Source of the DNA: Synergistaceae bacterium UBA5560
Lineage (GTDB): Bacteria > Synergistota > Synergistia > Synergistales > Aminiphilaceae
Assembly (NCBI GenBank): GCA_002425685.1
Contig: DIMS01000109.1
Span: 8,909-15,942, forward strand
Direction: 5' to 3'
DNA: 7,034 bases
The notes beneath the pieces are model-generated. The model had not been told where the DNA came from, did no database searches, and saw only the letters and a list, made by a program, of their open reading frames with translations. The position numbers and the translations under genes are program-made. Of this stretch, positions 5,496 through 7,034 are shown in pieces (positions within the stretch are counted from its first letter, which is position 1; each line of letters begins with the position of its first letter).

Positions 5496-6395
5496 GTGCT
5501 CGCGGTGGAGTCCCTCGAACTGGAAATTCTGCGGGGGCGACCTCGGAAGGTGGTGCGGAACGTCTCCTTCTCCGTGCCCCGGGGGCGTGTCACCTGTCTT
5601 GTGGGTGAGAGCGGCTGCGGCAAGTCGCTGACGTGCCTCGCCATCCTCGGCCTGCTTCCCGAGGCGGTGCGGCGGACCGGCGGAACCATCACCATCGACG
5701 GGGAGCGGGTGAACGACCTGTCCCCGGAACACCTCCAGGCCCTTCGGGGCGGCAAGGCCGCCATGATCCTCCAGAATCCCATGAGCTGCTTCGATCCTAT
5801 TTGCACGGTAAAGAGCCATTTTCTGGAATCCCTCGCCGCCCACGGAGGAAACCCCGGGCGCCTCTCTCCGGAGGTGATGCCCGAGAGCGACCTGGCCCGG
5901 GCGCGACGCAGCCTCGCCGAGGTGGGATTCGACAGCCCCGACGACATTCTCGACGCCTATCCGTTTCAACTGAGCGGAGGCATGCTGCAGCGCGTCATGG
6001 TGGCCCTTGCGCTCCTCTCGGAGATCCGGCTGCTTCTGGCGGACGAGCCCACCACCGATCTGGACGTGGTGTCCCAGGCGCGGATTCTCACCCTGCTCGA
6101 CGAGACCCGGCGCCGCCACGGCATGGGCGTTCTCCTCGTAACGCACGACATCGGCGTGGTGGCCCGCATGGCGGACTTCGTGGTGGTCATGCACAAGGGC
6201 GAGGTGGTGGAGCAGGGTGAGGTGGCGACGCTCTTCGCGGCGCCCCGCCATGCCTATACCCGGGCGCTGCTCCAGGCCCATCTGAGCCTTTACGGGCTTT
6301 CCTTCGGCGATGAGGCGGTCGGAACCGTCTCCCCGGAGCCTTGCCTTGCCGCGGCGACGCCCGGTCCCGTTCCCGAGGAGGTGCGCATCCGATGA
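5496..6395 (+). CDS. nikD: Nickel ABC transporter ATP-binding protein (NikD)
   Basis: This is one of the two cytoplasmic ATPases that power nickel import. Counted from GTG 5496 it has 299 residues. Walker A GESGCGKS is at 37-44, the Q-loop glutamine is Q93 (ILQNP), the ABC signature LSGGMLQR is at 159-166, Walker B LLLADEP at 179-185, the D-loop TDLD at 187-190, and the switch histidine is H217 (VTHD). All catalytic elements are intact. GKSLTC, SGGMLQR, TTDLDVVSQARIL and the AHLSLYGL block (261-268) match E. coli NikD closely and separate it from DppD and OppD. E. coli NikD ends within about four residues of that last block (254 residues); here about 31 more residues follow, rich in Ala, Pro and Glu, with no motif I recognise and no oligopeptide-transporter iron-sulfur cysteine set. 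GTG 5481 would add five residues and overlap nikC. The stop overlaps nikE by four bases. Confidence 0.92.
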   Translation: MLAVESLELEILRGRPRKVVRNVSFSVPRGRVTCLVGESGCGKSLTCLAILGLLPEAVRRTGGTITIDGERVNDLSPEHLQALRGGKAAMILQNPMSCFDPICTVKSHFLESLAAHGGNPGRLSPEVMPESDLARARRSLAEVGFDSPDDILDAYPFQLSGGMLQRVMVALALLSEIRLLLADEPTTDLDVVSQARILTLLDETRRRHGMGVLLVTHDIGVVARMADFVVVMHKGEVVEQGEVATLFAAPRHAYTRALLQAHLSLYGLSFGDEAVGTVSPEPCLAAATPGPVPEEVRIR

Positions 6396-7034
6396 ATCTT
6401 CTCGAAGCGCGGCAGGTGGCGAAGCGCTACCGTCGCGGCGGCCTCTTCGGCAAGCGCAGCGAGGTGCGGGTCCTCGAGGACGTGAGCATCGCTCTCGAAG
6501 AAGGAAAGGGTCTCGGTCTCGTGGGGCGGAGCGGCTCCGGCAAGAGCACTCTCGGACGTCTTCTCCTCGGTCTGGAGCGCCCCGACGAGGGGCAGATCCT
6601 CTACAAAGGGAAGGATATCTTCACCTCCGGAAAGGAGCACTTCCGGCGCTTCCGAAGGGACGTGCAGGTGGTCTTTCAGAACTCCCTTGGCGCCGTCAAC
6701 CCCCGCTTCCGCGCCGTGGACATCGTGGCGGAGCCACTGGACAACTTCGAGCCCCTTTCCGCGGCGGAGCGTCGCCGCCGGGTGGCGGCCCTCCTTGATG
6801 GCGTCGGCCTTTCCGAGACCGATCTGGACAAGTTTCCCAGCCAGTTCAGCGGCGGCGAACTCCAGCGTCTCTGCATCGCCCGCGCCCTGGCGCCCAGGCC
6901 CCGGGTGATCATTCTCGACGAGGCCGTGAGCAATCTGGACATGCTCATCCAGGTGCAGGTGCTCAACCTGCTCCGGCGCCTGCGGGACAATTCCGGAACC
7001 ACCTTTCTCTTCGTTTCCCACGACCTCCGCCTCG
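6392..7034 (+). CDS. nikE: Nickel ABC transporter ATP-binding protein (NikE), 3'-truncated
   Basis: This is the second ATPase of the transporter, which pairs with NikD. The window shows 214 codons plus one base with no stop; E. coli NikE has 268 residues, so about 50 C-terminal residues lie outside. Walker A GRSGSGKS is at 45-52, the Q-loop glutamine is Q96 (VVFQNS), the ABC signature FSGGELQR is at 152-159, Walker B VIILDEA at 172-178, the D-loop SNLD at 180-183, and the switch histidine is H210 (VSHDLRL). The NikE-type combination GRSGSGKST, a NPR block (103-105), LDEAVSNLD and HDLRL agrees with the E. coli protein. The Walker B glutamate is followed by AVSNLD instead of the PTSALD common in dipeptide ATPases, as in known NikE. 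The ATG at 6392 overlaps the nikD stop (ATGA), with AGGAGG at 6376-6381 ten bases upstream. Confidence 0.92.
   Translation, partial: MNLLEARQVAKRYRRGGLFGKRSEVRVLEDVSIALEEGKGLGLVGRSGSGKSTLGRLLLGLERPDEGQILYKGKDIFTSGKEHFRRFRRDVQVVFQNSLGAVNPRFRAVDIVAEPLDNFEPLSAAERRRRVAALLDGVGLSETDLDKFPSQFSGGELQRLCIARALAPRPRVIILDEAVSNLDMLIQVQVLNLLRRLRDNSGTTFLFVSHDLRL

Noticed and set aside
1..7034. CRISPR arrays, tRNA or rRNA genes, insertion sequences, attachment sites
   Set aside because: No regularly spaced repeats, no recognisable tRNA or rRNA segments, no transposase or integrase frames, and no terminal inverted repeats were seen.

Overview
The window holds a nickel-uptake ABC transporter operon in nikABCDE order, all on the + strand. 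The nikA, nikB, nikC and nikD genes are complete, and nikE runs off the right edge. Upstream lies the 3' part of an unrelated flavoenzyme gene of the old yellow enzyme / 2,4-dienoyl-CoA reductase family. All identities come from reading the translations against remembered family sequences; no search was run.

Organism: the coding regions are GC-rich with strong G/C preference at third codon positions. The solute-binding protein has a plain Sec signal peptide and no lipobox, which fits a diderm with a periplasm. The iron-sulfur flavin ene-reductase type at the left edge is common in anaerobes. Together these suggest a GC-rich, probably anaerobic Gram-negative-type bacterium (for example Synergistota or a sulfate-reducer-like lineage). 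The taxon is inference and not firmly supported.

Layout: 1-1470 is the flavoenzyme, without its N-terminus. 1471-2090 is a roughly 620-base intergenic region. It contains a hairpin directly after the flavoenzyme stop, a perfect 15-bp terminator-like hairpin (1622-1657), a candidate sigma-70-type promoter (1786-1815), an AT-rich block with an inverted repeat where an operator would be expected, an imperfect stem-loop, and a purine-rich leader ending in a Shine-Dalgarno sequence. 2091-3671 is nikA, 3701-4645 nikB, 4642-5484 nikC, 5496-6395 nikD, and 6392-7034 the first 214 codons of nikE.

How the genes work together: NikA captures a nickel chelate in the periplasm, NikB and NikC form the membrane channel, and NikD and NikE are the paired ATPases that drive import. 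The genes are tightly packed: 4-base overlaps at nikB/nikC and nikD/nikE, and either a 4-base overlap or an 11-base gap at nikC/nikD. The one looser junction, nikA/nikB, carries two small hairpins that could favour expression of the binding protein over the permease.

I see no undescribed system here. What merits a second look is the intergenic control region, two start-codon choices, the NikD C-terminal tail, and whatever follows nikE outside the window.
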